The notes under the pieces were generated by a model. It made no database searches and was not told the DNA's origin. It worked only from the letters and a program-made list of their open reading frames with translations. This document shows, in pieces, positions 51,967 to 64,000 of a stretch of DNA of 64,000 nt; position 1 is the stretch's first letter; each line of letters begins with the position of its first letter. Made by a program: the position numbers and the translations under genes. The DNA is taken from the NCBI RefSeq assembly GCF_003667575.1, contig NZ_RCUY01000005.1:1-64000 (forward strand). Reading direction: 5' to 3'. The stretch is from Mycetocola lacteus. Its GTDB lineage: Bacteria > Actinomycetota > Actinomycetes > Actinomycetales > Microbacteriaceae.

Positions 51967-52006
51967 CGAATCGGTCCCGGCATTTCTGCCGGGACCGAAT
52001 AATTCG
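51967..52006. terminator. hairpin between tpiA and secG
   Basis: TCGGTCCCGGC pairs with GCCGGGACCGA over a 6-nt loop; outer CGAA/TTCG can pair too. On the minus strand it follows the tpiA stop by 9 bp and is the likely end of the gap-pgk-tpiA transcript. Confidence 0.75.
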
Positions 52007-52014
52007 TGGGTGAA

Positions 52015-52803
52015 CTAGCTGCCGACGTGCTGGCGGAAGCGCACGATACCGGCGAACTCGTCCACGTCGAGGCTGGCGCCACCAACCAGGGCACCATCCA
52101 CGTTGGGCTCACGCATGAACCCGGCGATGTTTGCGGCCTTGACCGAACCACCGTAGAGGATGCGGGTGCGGTCGGCGATCGCGTCACCCAGGCGGGCGCG
52201 CAGGCTCTCGCGCAGCGCGGCACAGACCTGCTCGGCCTGCTCCGGGGTCGCGGCCTTGCCCGAGCCGATGGCCCAGACGGGCTCATAGGCCACCACGATG
52301 TCCGAGTCGGCCGAGACGGAGGCCAGGGCCTCCTCCAGCTGAGCAACCGGAACGGCGCTCGGGCCGTGCTTCTCGAGGTCCTCGGCGGTCTCACCGACGC
52401 AGATTACGGGAACCAGGTTGTGCTTGAGCGCGGCGGCGGTCTTGGCCGCCACCACGTCGTCACCCTCGTTGTGCAGGGTACGACGCTCGGAGTGACCGAT
52501 GATCACGTACTGTGCGTCGAGCTTGGCCAGGAAGGCGGCCGAGATCTCGCCGGTGTACGCGCCGGACTCCTGGGTCGACACATCCTGCGCGCCAAAAGCG
52601 ATCTTCAGCTTGTCGGCGGCGATCAGGGTCTGGACACTACGCAGGTCGGTGAAGGGCGGGAATACCGCAACCTCGGCGTCGGCCTCGTTGTGCTTGGCGT
52701 CGTCCAGGGCCCAGGCGAGCTTCTGAACAAACGCGATGGCCTGGAGGTGATCCAGGTTCATCTTCCAGTTACCCGCGATGAGCGGGGTACGGGTGGCTAC
52801 CAT
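52015..52803 (-). CDS. tpiA: triosephosphate isomerase
   Basis: A 262-residue TIM barrel. Lys14 (GNWKMN), His104 (IIGHSERR) and Glu174 (VAYEPVWAIGSGKAA) are the catalytic set. It interconverts glyceraldehyde-3-phosphate and DHAP. Its ATG overlaps the pgk stop by 7 bp. Confidence 0.97.
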   Translation of the reverse strand: MVATRTPLIAGNWKMNLDHLQAIAFVQKLAWALDDAKHNEADAEVAVFPPFTDLRSVQTLIAADKLKIAFGAQDVSTQESGAYTGEISAAFLAKLDAQYVIIGHSERRTLHNEGDDVVAAKTAAALKHNLVPVICVGETAEDLEKHGPSAVPVAQLEEALASVSADSDIVVAYEPVWAIGSGKAATPEQAEQVCAALRESLRARLGDAIADRTRILYGGSVKAANIAGFMREPNVDGALVGGASLDVDEFAGIVRFRQHVGS

Positions 52804-54008
52804 CCGAGGACCTCCAGTCCAGGCAGGCGCTTTCCCTCGAGGAATTCGAGGCTCGCGCCACCGCCGGTTGAAATGTGGCCAAACTGATCGTCAGCAAAGC
52901 CGAGTGCGCGGACGGCGGCGGCGGAGTCGCCACCACCCACCACGCTGAGGCCGTCCACCTGGGTGAGGGCCTCGGCGACCGCACGGGTTCCCCCGGCGAA
53001 CGCATCAAATTCAAAGACGCCCATCGGGCCGTTCCAGAACACGGTCTTGGAACCGGCGATTGCCTGGGCGAATGCGGCGGCGGTGTCCGGACCGATGTCC
53101 AGTCCGATGCCGGCGGCACCAAAGGCGGTGTCCTCGATGGACTCGACCGGGCGAACCTCGTGTGCGGCGTCGGCGGCGAACTTCTCGGCGACGATCACAT
53201 CGGTGGGCAGCACGATCTCCACGCCGAGCTTCTCGGCCTCGGCCAGGTAGCCCAGCACGGTGTCGATCTGGTCGGCCTCAAGCAGGCTCGACCCGACCTT
53301 GTAGCCGCGGGCGGCCAGGAAGGTGAAGAGCATGCCGCCACCGATCAGCAGACGGTTGACCCGCGGGAGCAGGTGGCCGATCACGCCGAGCTTGTCGGAG
53401 ACCTTCGAACCACCCAGCACCACCGCGTAGGGGCGCTCGGGGGTTTCGGTGAGGCGATCCAGAACATCCAGCTCGGCGGCAATCAGCAGGCCGGCCGCGC
53501 TGGGCAACAGACCGGCGAGCTCATACACGCTCGCCTGCTTACGGTGCACAACACCGAAGCCATCGGAGACAAAGGCGTCTCCGAACTGCGCCAGCGAGGC
53601 CGCGAAGGCGGCGCGCTCGGCGTCGTCCTTCGCGGTCTCACCGGCGTTGAAGCGCAGGTTTTCCAGCAGCGCAACGGATCCGTTCTCGAGGCCCGCGACG
53701 GCCTCGGCGGCGGAGGCACCGATGGTGTCCGACGCGAAGGCCACCTCACGGCCCAGCAGCTCACTCAAACGAGCGGCCACCGGCGCGAGGCTATAGCGGT
53801 CCTCCGGCTCGCCCTTGGGGCGGCCGAGGTGGGAAACAATCACAACCCGCGCACCACGCTCGATGAGCGTGTTGAGCGTGGGCAGGGACGCACGGATGCG
53901 GCCGTCATCGGTGATCTTGCCCTCCGACAGGGGGACGTTCAGATCACAGCGGACGATCACGCGCTTACCGGCGAGATCTCCCAGGGATTCCAGAGTACGA
54001 AGCGTCAT
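52797..54008 (-). CDS. pgk: phosphoglycerate kinase
   Basis: A 403-residue kinase. RVIVRCDLNVPLSEGKITDDGRI opens the N domain; the nucleotide domain has VLGGSKVSDKLGV and VGGGDSAAAVRALG. It makes ATP from 1,3-bisphosphoglycerate. It follows gap by 32 bp. Confidence 0.97.
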   Translation of the reverse strand: MTLRTLESLGDLAGKRVIVRCDLNVPLSEGKITDDGRIRASLPTLNTLIERGARVVIVSHLGRPKGEPEDRYSLAPVAARLSELLGREVAFASDTIGASAAEAVAGLENGSVALLENLRFNAGETAKDDAERAAFAASLAQFGDAFVSDGFGVVHRKQASVYELAGLLPSAAGLLIAAELDVLDRLTETPERPYAVVLGGSKVSDKLGVIGHLLPRVNRLLIGGGMLFTFLAARGYKVGSSLLEADQIDTVLGYLAEAEKLGVEIVLPTDVIVAEKFAADAAHEVRPVESIEDTAFGAAGIGLDIGPDTAAAFAQAIAGSKTVFWNGPMGVFEFDAFAGGTRAVAEALTQVDGLSVVGGGDSAAAVRALGFADDQFGHISTGGGASLEFLEGKRLPGLEVLGW

Positions 54009-54040
54009 GCTCGCGGGGTTCCTTTGCTGCTAGGTGGTGG

Positions 54041-55785
<1,745 letters not shown>

Positions 55786-55912
55786 AAACCTATCTCCTCT
55801 TGTGTGGGGTTCGTGCTCAGTGTGACGAACCACTGAGTCACATAACTCAGCCTATCGGGGGCAACCGCCGGTTGCCCCCGAATATTTCTCGATATCGAGA
55901 AAAAAGCCGAAA

Positions 55913-56887
55913 CTACGCGTCGATGTCGACCGGAAGGTTGGCCTCGGTACCGGGGATGCCCTTGTCCGAGGCGCGCTTGTCCGCCATGGCCAGCAGGCGG
56001 CGAATGCGTCCGGCAATCGCGTCCTTGGTCATCGGCGGCTCGGCGTGCTGACCCAGCTCGTCGAGGCTGGCCTCGCGGTGGCTCAGCCGCAGCTGGCCGG
56101 CGTACTTGAGGTGATCGGGGATCTCATCCCCGAGGATCTCGATCGCACGCTCCACGCGGGCACAGGCGGCCACGGCGGCCTGGGCCGAACGGCGCAGGTT
56201 GGCGTCGTCGAAGTTCACCAGGCGGTTGGCGGTGGCACGCACCTCGCGGCGCTGGCGCAGGGCCTCCCATTCGGCCACGGTTCCCGCGGCACCCATGGCG
56301 ATCAGCATGGCACCGATGGCCTCGCCGTCGCGGATGACCACGCGGTTGATGCCGCGCACCTCGCGGGCCTTGGCGGGAATGCCGAGGCGACCCGCGGCAC
56401 CCACCAGGGCCATCGCGGACTCGCCGGTCGGGCAGGTGATCTCCAGGGCCGCGCTGCGACCCGGGTCGGTGAGGGTTCCTCGGGCGAGGAAGGCACCGCG
56501 CCAGATGGCGGCGAGCTCCTCGCGGCCACCGGTGGTCAGCCGGTTGGGCAGTCCGCGTACGGGACGGCGACGCTGGTCCATGAGTCCGGTCTGACGGGCG
56601 AGGGTCTCGCCGTCCAGCACGCGGATGAGGAAGAACTCATTCCGGCGCGATCCCGAGGGGGCCATCCGGCCGGCCTCGCTGCGGATGCCGAAGAGCTCGG
56701 CCAGGTCCTTACGAACCCGGCGTACGAGCTCGGGGGTGTCAACCTCGGCCTCAATGGCCAGTCGCTGGTTAATCAGGTGAAGTCCGCCACTAAAGCGCAG
56801 GATGCTGGTGAGCTCCGCAGCGCGCACGGTTGTCTTGGGTGAGACAACCGAGGTGAGTTCTTTCTTGACCTCGTCGGTCAATGCCAC
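55913..56887 (-). CDS. whiA: WhiA, DNA-binding regulator of division and sporulation genes
   Basis: A 324-residue protein with the LAGLIDADG-like N-terminal domain (about 1-210; [40 protein letters not shown]) and a C-terminal HTH ([32 protein letters not shown]). GTG start with a weak ribosome site. It is 47 bp after rapZ; the yvcK gene that often lies between them is missing. Confidence 0.93.
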   Translation of the reverse strand: MALTDEVKKELTSVVSPKTTVRAAELTSILRFSGGLHLINQRLAIEAEVDTPELVRRVRKDLAELFGIRSEAGRMAPSGSRRNEFFLIRVLDGETLARQTGLMDQRRRPVRGLPNRLTTGGREELAAIWRGAFLARGTLTDPGRSAALEITCPTGESAMALVGAAGRLGIPAKAREVRGINRVVIRDGEAIGAMLIAMGAAGTVAEWEALRQRREVRATANRLVNFDDANLRRSAQAAVAACARVERAIEILGDEIPDHLKYAGQLRLSHREASLDELGQHAEPPMTKDAIAGRIRRLLAMADKRASDKGIPGTEANLPVDIDA

Positions 56888-56934
56888 GCGTGTTCCAATC
56901 GTTGAATCTCTGAAAGGGTAAGTTCTGCCCGGTA

Positions 56935-57819
56935 CTACTCGCGCCCCAGGTCGCGGTGAGACAGGCTCACTGCGACGCCCGGAGACGCGGCCAGGGCAGC
57001 GGCAATCTTGGTCGCGATGGCGACGGAACGGTGTTTACCACCCGTACAGCCGATCGCGAGCATGGCGTGCCGCTTGTTTTCACGCTGGTAGCCGGCAAGT
57101 ACCGGCTCCAGCACGTTCAGGTAGCCGGAGACGAATTCCTCGACTCCAGGCTGGGAGAGCACGTATTCGCTGACCGCAGCATCCTGCCCGGTAAGGGGGC
57201 GTAGCTCCGGCACCCAGAAGGGGTTCGGAATAAAACGTGCATCTGCAACCATATCGGCGTCCGGCGGTAAACCATATTTGAAACCAAAACTCATTACCGT
57301 GAGCGTGACGCCGGGGGTGCCTTCGGCCGCGAAATAGTCGCGGACCTTACCGCCCAATTGGTGGACATTCAGCTCCGAGGTATCGATCACCAGGTCACTG
57401 GATTCACGAATTGTGGCCAAACGTGCACGTTCGGATGCAATTCCGTCCAAAGTGGTGCCGCCACCCTGCAGCGGATGCGGCCGACGGACCGCTTCGAAGC
57501 GCCGAACCAGCACCGCATCCGACGCGTCGAGGAACAAAACGCGCAATAGCGTGCCCTCACGCAGGCTCTGGATCATCGACTGCAGGTCGCCGAAGAAGTC
57601 TCGACCACGTACGTCGACGATCACGGCGATCTTGGGGATCGCCCCCTCGGCCCGTTCGGCGAGGTCGATCAGGGGGCGCAGCATCTGCGGCGGGAGGTTG
57701 TCCACCACGTACCAGGAGAGGTCTTCGAGGGCATTGGCCACGGTCGATCGCCCCGCACCGGACATTCCGGTAACGATGAGCACCTCTTGCTGGGGTGTTC
57801 CTTCGGCTTGGACGTTCAT
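56935..57819 (-). CDS. rapZ: RapZ/YvcJ-family nucleotide-binding protein
   Basis: A 294-residue P-loop protein. Walker A is GMSGAGRST (Arg in place of Lys, as in other actinobacterial members), and the C-terminal domain has [35 protein letters not shown] and [10 protein letters not shown]. In E. coli RapZ controls GlmZ RNA; in Gram-positives the role is unclear, with GTPase/ATPase activity known. The ATG at 57819 is used since upstream frame matches nothing. Confidence 0.9.
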   Translation of the reverse strand: MNVQAEGTPQQEVLIVTGMSGAGRSTVANALEDLSWYVVDNLPPQMLRPLIDLAERAEGAIPKIAVIVDVRGRDFFGDLQSMIQSLREGTLLRVLFLDASDAVLVRRFEAVRRPHPLQGGGTTLDGIASERARLATIRESSDLVIDTSELNVHQLGGKVRDYFAAEGTPGVTLTVMSFGFKYGLPPDADMVADARFIPNPFWVPELRPLTGQDAAVSEYVLSQPGVEEFVSGYLNVLEPVLAGYQRENKRHAMLAIGCTGGKHRSVAIATKIAAALAASPGVAVSLSHRDLGRE

Positions 57820-58219
57820 GACCTGCCCTTTCTGCCCCGTCTTGGTTCGTGGGCATCGTCTAGCATATCCGGCGCGGCGCACTTCCGTGGGATCCCACGT
57901 GCCCCGTTCGAGGGGCAGGACGCGCCCGAGCGCGGCTACGGCGTGTCGCCCCGGATTTCCGGGGAAGTGTGCGTCGGGCGTGGCGTCGAGCTTATCCCGG
58001 ACTACGCACGAAGGGAAGGCCTCGCCATCCACGCGGGGTGCATCCGGAAAAACCCCAGGATATCGGATGCAATGCGTCATCCCTGACCGTCGATTGGGGC
58101 TCGACAGATCCGGCCGCCGGCATTCGTGAATACACGCGGCGAGGGCCCGCATCACCCCGATACGAGCCCTCGAAAGTGGAAAAACCGTGGGGAAACTCCC
58201 AGGGATTTGCCTCCAAAAT
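57820..58219. other. 400-bp uvrC-rapZ intergenic region
   Basis: No gene can be supported. It holds a perfect 14-bp palindrome CGTGGGATCCCACG (57886-57899), a minus-strand -10 candidate TATGCT (57863-57868) 17 bp from it, and a hairpin CGAGGGC...GCCCTCG (58140-58172) near the uvrC end without a U tract. Part near 58190-58220 is AT-richer. Confidence 0.55.
57886..57899. promoter_or_regulatory. palindrome CGTGGGATCCCACG at the rapZ -35 region
   Basis: An exact 14-bp dyad that covers the -35 position relative to TATGCT at 57868-57863 on the minus strand. It is a candidate operator of rapZ-whiA. Confidence 0.4.
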
Positions 58220-60175
58220 TTATGCTTCGCGCGGCGCCGCCAGCGTGGAAACGATGGTTTCAGCCAGATTCTCCCCCACACCGGAAACCTCGGCGATCGC
58301 CGCGGCATCGGCCTCGCGCAGCCGCGCCACCGATCCGAAGTGCTTGAGCAGCGCCGAGATTCGTGCGGGGCCAAGGCCCGGAATCTCACCCAGGATCGTG
58401 GTGATATCACGCTTGCGCCGGGAGCGTTGATGGGTAATTGCGAAGCGGTGAGCCTCGTCTCGCAGGCGCTGAATCAGGAACAGTGCCTCGCTATTGCGGG
58501 GCAGAATCACCGGGTAATCGCTATCGGGCAGCCACAGCTCCTCAAGGCGCTTGGCGATCCCGGCGAGCTGGATTCCGGTCTGTCCCGAGTCCTCCAGCGC
58601 CCGCTTGGCGGCGGCCACCTGGGGCTGTCCACCGTCCACGATCAGCAGCTGCGGCGGATAGGCAAACTTCTTGGGCTTGGCCACGATCTCCGAGGCCAGT
58701 GCCAGCGCCTCCCCCTCGGCGTCGGTGCCCGCGCCGGTGGACTCGTCTGCTCCTGCGGCCAGGGCCGCCTCCAGCACCGGCTCCTCGGGCTCGTTCAGGT
58801 ACGCCAGGCGGCGCGAGAGCACCTGATAGAGCGAGTCGGTGTCATCGGTGGATTCGGCGACGTTAAAGCGGCGGTACTGGTCCTTACGTGGCAGACCGTC
58901 CTCAAACACCACCATCGACGCCACGATGTTGGTGCCCTGCAGGTGCGAGGCGTCATAACATTCGATCCGCAGCGGGGCCTGGTCCATCCCGATGGCCTCC
59001 TGGATATCGGCCAGAGCCTGCGAGCGGGCGGCAAAATCGGCCGTCCGTCGGGTCTTGTAGAGCTTGAGTGTGCCGGCCGCATTGATCTGCGCGGTCTGCA
59101 TCAGCGCGGCCTTCTCCCCGCGCTGCGGGGTCTTGATGCGCACCTTGGCGCCGCGACGCTCGGCCAGCACGGACTCCATCTCACTGACGTCCTCGGGCAG
59201 CTCGGGCACGATGATTTCGCGCGGGATATCCGCCCGATCGGCGCTCGCGTAGACGCGCTGCAACAGCCCGTCCACCAGCTCACCGGTTGAGAGCTCCAGC
59301 TCCTTGTCCACGGTCCAGCTCATCACACCGCGAATACGACCTCCGCGCACCATGAACTGGTGCACCGCGGCCGAAAGCTCATCGTGGACCACACCGAACA
59401 CGTCGGCGTCCAGGGAATCCCGCAGCACCATCGCGCTCTTTTCCAGCACGGCCTCCAGGGAGAGCAGGGTGTCGCGGTAGCGCGCGGCATTTTCGAAGTC
59501 GAGCTCGGCCGAAGCCTGCTTCATCTTGGCGGTGAACTCGGTCACAAACCGGCGGTCTCCCCCGGCCAGGAACGAGACAAAGTCGTTGACCCGTTCACGG
59601 TGCTCGGCGATGGTCACCCGGCCCGAACACGGCCCACCACACTTGCCAATCTGCCCGGCAAAACAGGGCTTCCCGGTCTGCATGGCACGCTTATAGTTTG
59701 TGTCGTTGCACGTGCGGATCGGGAAGGCCTTGACCATCAGATCCATCGTCTCGTGCACGGCCCAGATCTTCGGATACGGACCGAAATAACGGGCCCCACG
59801 AATCTTATGGTTGCGGGTCACCATGACCCGGGGCGACTCCTCCCCCAGGGTCACGCACAGGTACGGGTAGGTCTTGTCATCGCGGAATTTGACGTTGAAG
59901 GGCGGATCAAACTCCTTGATCCACGTGTACTCCAGCTGCAGCGCCTCGATGTCACTGCCCACCACGGTCCAGTCCACCTTGGCGGCGCTGGTGACCATCC
60001 GCCGGGTGCGCTCATGCAGGCTGCGCAGCGGCGCGAAATAGTTACTCAGGCGCTGGCGCAGGTTTTTGGCCTTGCCCACATAGAGAACCCGCCCCGACGC
60101 GTCGGAGAACCGATACACGCCGGGGCTGGTGGGAATCTCCCCCGCCTTTGGTCGATAGCTGAGGACGTCGCTCAT
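58220..60175 (-). CDS. uvrC: excinuclease ABC subunit C
   Basis: A 651-residue UvrC: GIY-YIG nuclease at 14-95 ([27 protein letters not shown]), UVR motif near 210-240, RNase H-like nuclease at about 390-560 and two helix-hairpin-helix motifs at the end ([35 protein letters not shown]). It makes both incisions in nucleotide excision repair. It starts directly at the uvrA stop. A Glu/Ala-rich insert lies near 470-490. Confidence 0.96.
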   Translation of the reverse strand: MSDVLSYRPKAGEIPTSPGVYRFSDASGRVLYVGKAKNLRQRLSNYFAPLRSLHERTRRMVTSAAKVDWTVVGSDIEALQLEYTWIKEFDPPFNVKFRDDKTYPYLCVTLGEESPRVMVTRNHKIRGARYFGPYPKIWAVHETMDLMVKAFPIRTCNDTNYKRAMQTGKPCFAGQIGKCGGPCSGRVTIAEHRERVNDFVSFLAGGDRRFVTEFTAKMKQASAELDFENAARYRDTLLSLEAVLEKSAMVLRDSLDADVFGVVHDELSAAVHQFMVRGGRIRGVMSWTVDKELELSTGELVDGLLQRVYASADRADIPREIIVPELPEDVSEMESVLAERRGAKVRIKTPQRGEKAALMQTAQINAAGTLKLYKTRRTADFAARSQALADIQEAIGMDQAPLRIECYDASHLQGTNIVASMVVFEDGLPRKDQYRRFNVAESTDDTDSLYQVLSRRLAYLNEPEEPVLEAALAAGADESTGAGTDAEGEALALASEIVAKPKKFAYPPQLLIVDGGQPQVAAAKRALEDSGQTGIQLAGIAKRLEELWLPDSDYPVILPRNSEALFLIQRLRDEAHRFAITHQRSRRKRDITTILGEIPGLGPARISALLKHFGSVARLREADAAAIAEVSGVGENLAETIVSTLAAPREA

Positions 60176-63100
60176 TTAGTTATCGGAACCCGTCTTTCGG
60201 GTCTTGGTGGGGGCGACCCGCGTGGTCACAACCTTGGAGGAACGTGAACGCTTGGGCTTGGCCGGGGCGGCGGCATCGGCGGCCGAAGCCCCCGCTGCCT
60301 TCTTGGCGGCCGCGGTCTTGGCCGCCGGCTTCCCGGTGGCCTTCTTGACGGCCCCCTTGGCCGGGGCCACCACAATCGGGGTGGGCAGCACCCGCTCATA
60401 GCGCTCGGGGTTCAGCTCAAAGATCTCCTTGAGGAACATCCCGGTGAAGCTCTCGGGGTTCTCGGCCACCTGCTCGGGGGTTCCGGTGGCGATGATGGTT
60501 CCACCGCCGGCACCACCCTCGGGTCCCATGTCGATGATCCAGTCGGCGGACTTGATCACGTCGAGGTTGTGCTCGATGGTGATCACCGTGTTGCCCTTGT
60601 CCACCAGACCGTCCAGCACCAGCAGGAGCTTGCGCACGTCCTCGAAGTGCAGACCCGTGGTCGGCTCATCCAGTACGTAAACCGAACGTCCGTTGGTGCG
60701 CTTTTGCAGCTCGGTCGCGAGCTTCACGCGCTGCGCCTCACCGCCGGAGAGCGTGGTCGCGCTCTGTCCCAGTCGGACGTAGCCCAGCCCCACCTCCACG
60801 AGGGTCTTCAGGTAGCGGTGGATAGCCGAGATGGGCTCGAAGAAGTCGGCGGCCTCGGCGATGGGCATGTCCAGCACCTCGGAGATGTTTTTGCCCTTGT
60901 AGTGCACCGCCAGGGTGTCGCGGTTGTAGCGTGCACCCTGGCACACCTCACAGGCCACATAGACGTCGGGCAGGAAGTTCATCTCGATCTTGATGGTTCC
61001 ATCACCGGCACACGCCTCGCAGCGTCCACCCTTGACGTTGAACGAGAACCGCCCGGCCAGGTAGCCCCGAACCTTGGCCTCCTGCGTTTCGGCGAAGAGG
61101 TTGCGGATCTTGTCAAACACACCGGTGTAGGTGGCCGGGTTCGAACGCGGGGTGCGGCCGATCGGCGCCTGGTCGACGTGGATGACCTTGTCCAGGTGCT
61201 CCAGTCCGGTGATCCGGGTGTGCTTACCGGCGACCCGGCGGGCACCGTTGAGCTTATTGGCCAGCACCCGGTACAGGATGTCGTTGACCAGGGTGGACTT
61301 GCCCGAGCCGGACACACCGGTCACCGCGACGAAGGCACCCAGCGGGAAGTCCGCGCTGACGTTTTTGAGGTTGTTCTCGGTGGCACCCACCACGTGCAGC
61401 ATCCGCTGCTTGTCGATCGGTCGGCGCACGCTCGGCGGTGCGATGGCCCGGCGTCCGGAGAGGTAGTCTCCGGTCACCGACTCGGTGTTTGCCAGCAGCT
61501 CCTTGTAGCCACCGGAGTGGACCACGCGGCCGCCGTTGACGCCGGCGCCGGGTCCGATGTCGACGATCCAGTCGGCGGTGCGGATGGTGTCCTCATCGTG
61601 CTCCACCACGATCAGGGTGTTGCCGAGGTCGCGCAGGGCCACCAGGGTTTCGATCAGGCGGCGGTTATCGCGCTGGTGTAGGCCGATGCTCGGCTCATCC
61701 AGCACGTACAGCACGCCGGTCAGGCCCGATCCGATCTGGGTAGCCAGGCGAATACGCTGCGCCTCGCCACCGGAGAGCGAACCGGCCGAGCGGGCCAGGT
61801 TGAGATAGTTCAGGCCCACCTGAATCAGGAAGTCAAGACGCACCTTGATCTCACGCAGCACCTGCGCACCGATCTTCGCCTCACGCCCGGTGAGGGTCAG
61901 GGTCTCCATAAAGGCACGGGCATCGCTCAGGCTGAGCTCGGCAACATCGGAGATGTTCTCGCCGTTGATCAGCACCGCGAGCACCTCAGGCTTGAGCCGC
62001 TTACCCGCACACACCGGGCAGGGCACCTCACGCAGGTACTCGGTCCAGCGCTGACGCTGGGTATCGGTCTCTGCCTGCAGGTACTGACGCTCGATATACG
62101 GCATCACACCCTCGAAGCCCGAGGAGTAGGTCATTTCGCGCCCGAAGCGGTTCTTATAGCGCACCTTAACCGAGAAGTTATTGCCACGGAGGACGGCCTC
62201 CTGAATCTTCTTGGGCAGCTGATTCCACGGGGTGTTGAGCGAGAAGTCCAGGTCGTCGGCGAGGCCCACCAGCAGCTTTTCGTAGTACTGGTAGAGACCC
62301 TTGCCCTGGGTGGACCAGGGGACGATCGCACCCTCGTTGATGCTTGCCTCCGGGTCTCCCACCAGGAGTTCCTCGTCCACACTCATCCGGGTTCCCAGGC
62401 CCGAGCACTCGGGGCAGGCACCAAACGGGGCGTTGAAGGAGAAGGTGCGCGGTTCGATCTCGGTGAGCGAGATCGGGTGGTTGTTCGGGCAGGACAGCTT
62501 CTCGCTGTAGCTGCGGAGGGCGTCATCCCCCTCGCGGTCCACAAAGCTCACCTGGACGATGCCATCGGTCAGGCGCAGGGCGGTCTCCAGCGAGTCGGTC
62601 AGTCGGCCCAGCAGCTCGGGGCCGGCGACCAGACGGTCCACCACCACCGAAATGTCGTGCTTATAGCTCTTCTTCAGGGTGGGCGGGCTGCTCAGCTGGA
62701 TCTGCTCGCCGTCCACCAGTGCGCGGGAGAATCCGGCGGCCACCAGCTCGGCAAACAGGTCAACAAACTCGCCCTTTTTCTGCACCACCACCGGGCTCAT
62801 GATGAGGTAGCGGGTACCCGTCTCGAGCTCCATCAGCTGATCGGCAATCTGCTGCACGGTCTGCTTTTGGATCGGCTCATGACACTCGGGACAGTGCGCG
62901 ATACCGATGCGCGCCCACAGCAAACGCATGTAGTCCCACACCTCGGTGATGGTACCCACGGTCGAGCGGGGGTTGCGGTTGGTCGACTTCTGGTCGATCG
63001 ACACCGCGGGGCTCAGGCCCTCGATGAAGTCGACGTCGGGGCGATCCACCTGGCCCAGGAACTGGCGGGCATACGCCGAGAGCGACTCGACGTAGCGACG

Positions 63101-63274
63101 CTGCCCCTCGGCGAAGATGGTATCGAACGCGAGCGAGGACTTTCCCGACCCCGAAAGGCCGGTAAACACCACGAGCGAGTTACGGGGAATTTCCAGGTTG
63201 ACGTCGCGCAGGTTGTGCACACGGGCACCACGGACACTCAGCGAATTCAGGGAATCAGGCAGTTGGATCGACAC
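60176..63274 (-). CDS. uvrA: excinuclease ABC subunit A
   Basis: A 1032-residue UvrA. Walker A motifs are GLSGSGKSS (start) and GVSGSGKST; signatures [12 protein letters not shown] and [12 protein letters not shown]; zinc sites CPNNHP...CPECSG and CEACAGDG...CEVCQG. It finds DNA damage with UvrB. The last 65 residues or so (after LPTPIVVAP) form a Lys/Ala/Pro-rich tail not present in most UvrA (about 950-970 residues). It is the first gene of uvrA-uvrC. Confidence 0.97.
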   Translation of the reverse strand: MSIQLPDSLNSLSVRGARVHNLRDVNLEIPRNSLVVFTGLSGSGKSSLAFDTIFAEGQRRYVESLSAYARQFLGQVDRPDVDFIEGLSPAVSIDQKSTNRNPRSTVGTITEVWDYMRLLWARIGIAHCPECHEPIQKQTVQQIADQLMELETGTRYLIMSPVVVQKKGEFVDLFAELVAAGFSRALVDGEQIQLSSPPTLKKSYKHDISVVVDRLVAGPELLGRLTDSLETALRLTDGIVQVSFVDREGDDALRSYSEKLSCPNNHPISLTEIEPRTFSFNAPFGACPECSGLGTRMSVDEELLVGDPEASINEGAIVPWSTQGKGLYQYYEKLLVGLADDLDFSLNTPWNQLPKKIQEAVLRGNNFSVKVRYKNRFGREMTYSSGFEGVMPYIERQYLQAETDTQRQRWTEYLREVPCPVCAGKRLKPEVLAVLINGENISDVAELSLSDARAFMETLTLTGREAKIGAQVLREIKVRLDFLIQVGLNYLNLARSAGSLSGGEAQRIRLATQIGSGLTGVLYVLDEPSIGLHQRDNRRLIETLVALRDLGNTLIVVEHDEDTIRTADWIVDIGPGAGVNGGRVVHSGGYKELLANTESVTGDYLSGRRAIAPPSVRRPIDKQRMLHVVGATENNLKNVSADFPLGAFVAVTGVSGSGKSTLVNDILYRVLANKLNGARRVAGKHTRITGLEHLDKVIHVDQAPIGRTPRSNPATYTGVFDKIRNLFAETQEAKVRGYLAGRFSFNVKGGRCEACAGDGTIKIEMNFLPDVYVACEVCQGARYNRDTLAVHYKGKNISEVLDMPIAEAADFFEPISAIHRYLKTLVEVGLGYVRLGQSATTLSGGEAQRVKLATELQKRTNGRSVYVLDEPTTGLHFEDVRKLLLVLDGLVDKGNTVITIEHNLDVIKSADWIIDMGPEGGAGGGTIIATGTPEQVAENPESFTGMFLKEIFELNPERYERVLPTPIVVAPAKGAVKKATGKPAAKTAAAKKAAGASAADAAAPAKPKRSRSSKVVTTRVAPTKTRKTGSDN

Positions 63275-63328
63275 CCGATTAGTCTACGCGCGACCACCGA
63301 CATTGCATTCCGCCAGCGGCGCAATGCG

Positions 63329-64000
63329 TTATGGGCGTGCCGTCGCGGTGGCCGCGGGAATGCCCTTGGCGCTGGTCCATGCCTTATCCCCCAGCTTGGT
63401 AAACCCGGCGATCATCGCATCGGCGACGGCCACATGGCCCGCATCATTGGGATGCTCCCCGTCTTCATAGAGCAGGTCCGGCGCCGAGACCAACGGCTGT
63501 CCGATGTCAAGGTAGTGCCCGCCGATCGCCTGGACATCGTGCTGCACGCGTTCACGCATGTGCACCATCGAGTCGGGCTCATCGTTGGTCTGCCAAATCG
63601 GGCTGGTGGCCACGATGTCCGCCGATGGATGCGCGGCTCGAAGCAGCGCATAGAACGTGTCGATATGGGCGTCCGAGTCGGTTTCATCCACGTTGACCTC
63701 GTTCTTCCCGCCGTTGACCAGAATGCGCTGGGCGGAGGCGGGAATCTCGGCGATCTGTTCCAGATAGGACGGGCAGCGATCCTCCCCACACTCTCCCTGA
63801 CTGTTATCCCCCTCGATGGACATGCCGTAGCCCACGCCACCCACCGCCAGGTTTTCCAGGCTCCACCCGTAGTGGGCGGCCAGCAGATTCATGTTGTCGT
63901 GCTGCGGATCGGTAGCACCACTATCCCGGGAGTAGGAATCGCCCAGGATGTAAACCTTCGTATTAGACCCCGCGGGGGCCACCGACTTCCCCTCAAACGC
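63329..64000 (-). CDS. SGNH-type hydrolase domain, N-terminal part beyond window
   Basis: At least 223 residues of the C-terminal part of an SGNH hydrolase. Block I is [12 protein letters not shown], block III GGKNEVN (Lys where Asn-Asp is usual), block [14 protein letters not shown] with Asp and His. A Cys pair in [11 protein letters not shown] suggests an exported domain with a disulfide. The frame is open to the window end, so length, start and any membrane part are unknown. A link to cell-wall O-acetyl groups is plausible but not shown. Confidence 0.8.
   Translation of the reverse strand, partial: AFEGKSVAPAGSNTKVYILGDSYSRDSGATDPQHDNMNLLAAHYGWSLENLAVGGVGYGMSIEGDNSQGECGEDRCPSYLEQIAEIPASAQRILVNGGKNEVNVDETDSDAHIDTFYALLRAAHPSADIVATSPIWQTNDEPDSMVHMRERVQHDVQAIGGHYLDIGQPLVSAPDLLYEDGEHPNDAGHVAVADAMIAGFTKLGDKAWTSAKGIPAATATARP

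Overview
The window looks like core chromosome of a high-GC Gram-positive bacterium, most likely an actinobacterium of the family Microbacteriaceae. The evidence is GC-rich codon use, frequent GTG/TTG starts, TAnnnT-type -10 elements close to start codons, RbpA, WhiA, OpcA, two sites resembling the DtxR/IdeR iron box, a SURF1/CtaA/CtaB cytochrome oxidase assembly set, a suf operon containing a Rieske protein, and the pentose phosphate run tkt-tal-pgi-zwf-opcA-pgl. The species cannot be named from the sequence alone. No transposase, integrase, phage gene, CRISPR array or rRNA is visible.

Layout. 1-384: the 3' end of a tRNA-Leu, then about 2.6 copies of a 96-bp repeat that each carry a terminator-like hairpin. 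385-5360: accessory and regulatory genes (ArsR and MFS divergent pair, membrane protein, MerR and SnoaL-like divergent pair, AraC-cupin regulator). 5440-10297: siderophore uptake operon 1 (binding lipoprotein, siderophore-interacting flavoreductase, two permeases, ATPase) behind an iron box. 10383-17468: SF2 helicase, two envelope or hydrolase genes, a SpoU methyltransferase, a class II-type sirtuin and a secreted Nep1-like protein (NLP). 17470-27056: alpha/beta hydrolase and trehalose synthase sharing a palindrome, a DEDDh exonuclease, a rearranged CaiB/BaiF protein, ribosomal protein L31 type B with a duplicated 3' end and terminator, ABC ATPase, SerB, FabG, DUF3099, SURF1. 27103-31164: siderophore uptake operon 2 behind a second iron box. 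31294-35000: MarR/GbsR-like regulator, ABC-F ATPase, methyltransferase, cysteine-rich protein. 35075-41469: sufBD-Rieske-sufC-sufT, divergent from ctaA, then ctaB. 41737-49861: tkt-tal-pgi-zwf-opcA-pgl. 49927-63274 (all minus strand): uvrA-uvrC, rapZ-whiA, sodA, gap-pgk-tpiA-secG, rbpA and an orphan HsdR_N protein. The right edge cuts a secreted-type SGNH hydrolase.

How the parts work together. The two Fe-siderophore ABC systems and the reductase point to import of ferric siderophores without a biosynthesis locus in view, probably repressed by a DtxR/IdeR-type regulator in high iron. The Suf assembly genes and heme A synthesis genes are consumers of that iron. The tkt-to-pgl operon supplies NADPH and pentoses, and gap-pgk-tpiA supplies lower glycolysis. 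The clearest lifestyle clue is the NLP with an intact GHRHDWE heptapeptide, a family best known from plant-associated microbes. The most unusual DNA-level structures are the covarying terminator repeats after the tRNA, the duplicated end of the L31 gene, and several perfect operator-like palindromes.
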